DNA of 5,811 nt, from NCBI GenBank assembly GCA_003453835.1, contig DMMN01000346.1, positions 1 through 5,811 of the forward strand, read 5' to 3'. Source of the stretch: Bacteroidota bacterium (GTDB taxonomy: Bacteria; Bacteroidota; Ignavibacteria; UBA10030). Each line of letters starts with the position of its first letter. Position 1 is the stretch's first letter. Positions 5,791 to 5,811 of this stretch are shown in pieces. A program made the position numbers and the translations under genes. Below the pieces are notes generated by a model. That model was given only the letters and a program-made list of their open reading frames with translations. It did not search any database and was not told the DNA's origin.

Positions 5791-5811
5791 CCCGACAATC
5801 TTCCGGTCGGG
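5791..5811. other. GC-rich hairpin at the right edge, possible terminator
   Basis: CCCGAC (5791-5796) and GTCGGG (5806-5811) are perfect inverted arms around a nine-base loop; base C5790 could pair with a base outside the window. Read on the minus strand the stem is followed by GCAAGCACGG with no T-run, so it is not a classic terminator in that direction. A T-run on the plus side would lie outside the window and cannot be judged. Confidence 0.35.

Noticed and set aside
5754..5811. Plus-strand frame starting ATG TTG AAA GAA, open to the right edge
   Set aside because: Only 19 codons are visible, without a ribosome site, and it runs through the GC-rich hairpin. There is not enough to call a gene start.
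1..5811. Mobile elements, CRISPR arrays, toxin-antitoxin pairs, tRNA or rRNA genes, riboswitches
   Set aside because: I saw no transposase motifs, regularly spaced repeats, paired small genes, cloverleaf sequences or known aptamer cores. The window is nearly filled by six conserved genes.

Overview
The window looks like ordinary chromosomal housekeeping DNA from a Gram-negative bacterium with mid-range G+C (judged by eye). It holds six protein-coding genes. No RNA genes, insertion sequences, CRISPR arrays or prophage genes were seen. A monofunctional peptidoglycan transglycosylase points to a Gram-negative envelope. The SpoU/TrmH-type methyltransferase reads like the short forms I recall from Bacteroidota and relatives, and an exact TAnnTTTG box lies just before it. 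This weakly suggests the Bacteroidota/Chlorobi/Ignavibacteria branch, but one internal gene has a clear Shine-Dalgarno site, so it does not look like a typical Bacteroides. No taxon can be fixed from the sequence alone.

Layout. Bases 1-642 (minus) carry cytidylate kinase, cut by the left edge about ten residues before its expected end. Bases 643-783 are a divergent promoter region. Bases 784-1332 (plus) encode an RNA 2'-O-methyltransferase of the SpoU/TrmH family. Bases 1333-1517 separate two convergent genes and show no convincing terminator or gene. From 5655 down to 1518 four minus-strand genes follow each other in a likely operon: a bifunctional (p)ppGpp synthetase/hydrolase (rel/spoT), the pre-16S rRNA nuclease ruvX/yqgF, the transglycosylase mtgA, and a Schlafen-type AlbA_2 protein with a C-terminal winged-helix-like part. 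Gaps between them are 38, 2 and 72 bases. Bases 5656-5811 hold the rel upstream region with a 9-bp tandem repeat, an operator-like inverted repeat, and a GC-rich hairpin at the right edge.

How the genes fit together. Several products concern the link between nutrient state, ribosomes and growth: the alarmone enzyme, 16S rRNA 3'/5' maturation (RuvX), RNA methylation, pyrimidine nucleotide supply (CMP kinase) and wall synthesis (MtgA). The least understood member is the AlbA_2 protein. It keeps an acidic pattern like that of the Schlafen tRNA/rRNA nucleases and sits last in the stringent-response operon. That is the most interesting lead here, though the window as a whole is conventional.

A second pattern concerns translation starts. 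The three genes that probably begin transcripts (cmk, the methyltransferase, rel) each have a -10-like box only 6-15 bases before the start codon and no usable Shine-Dalgarno sequence. The operon-internal ruvX instead has AGGAG seven bases before a TTG start.
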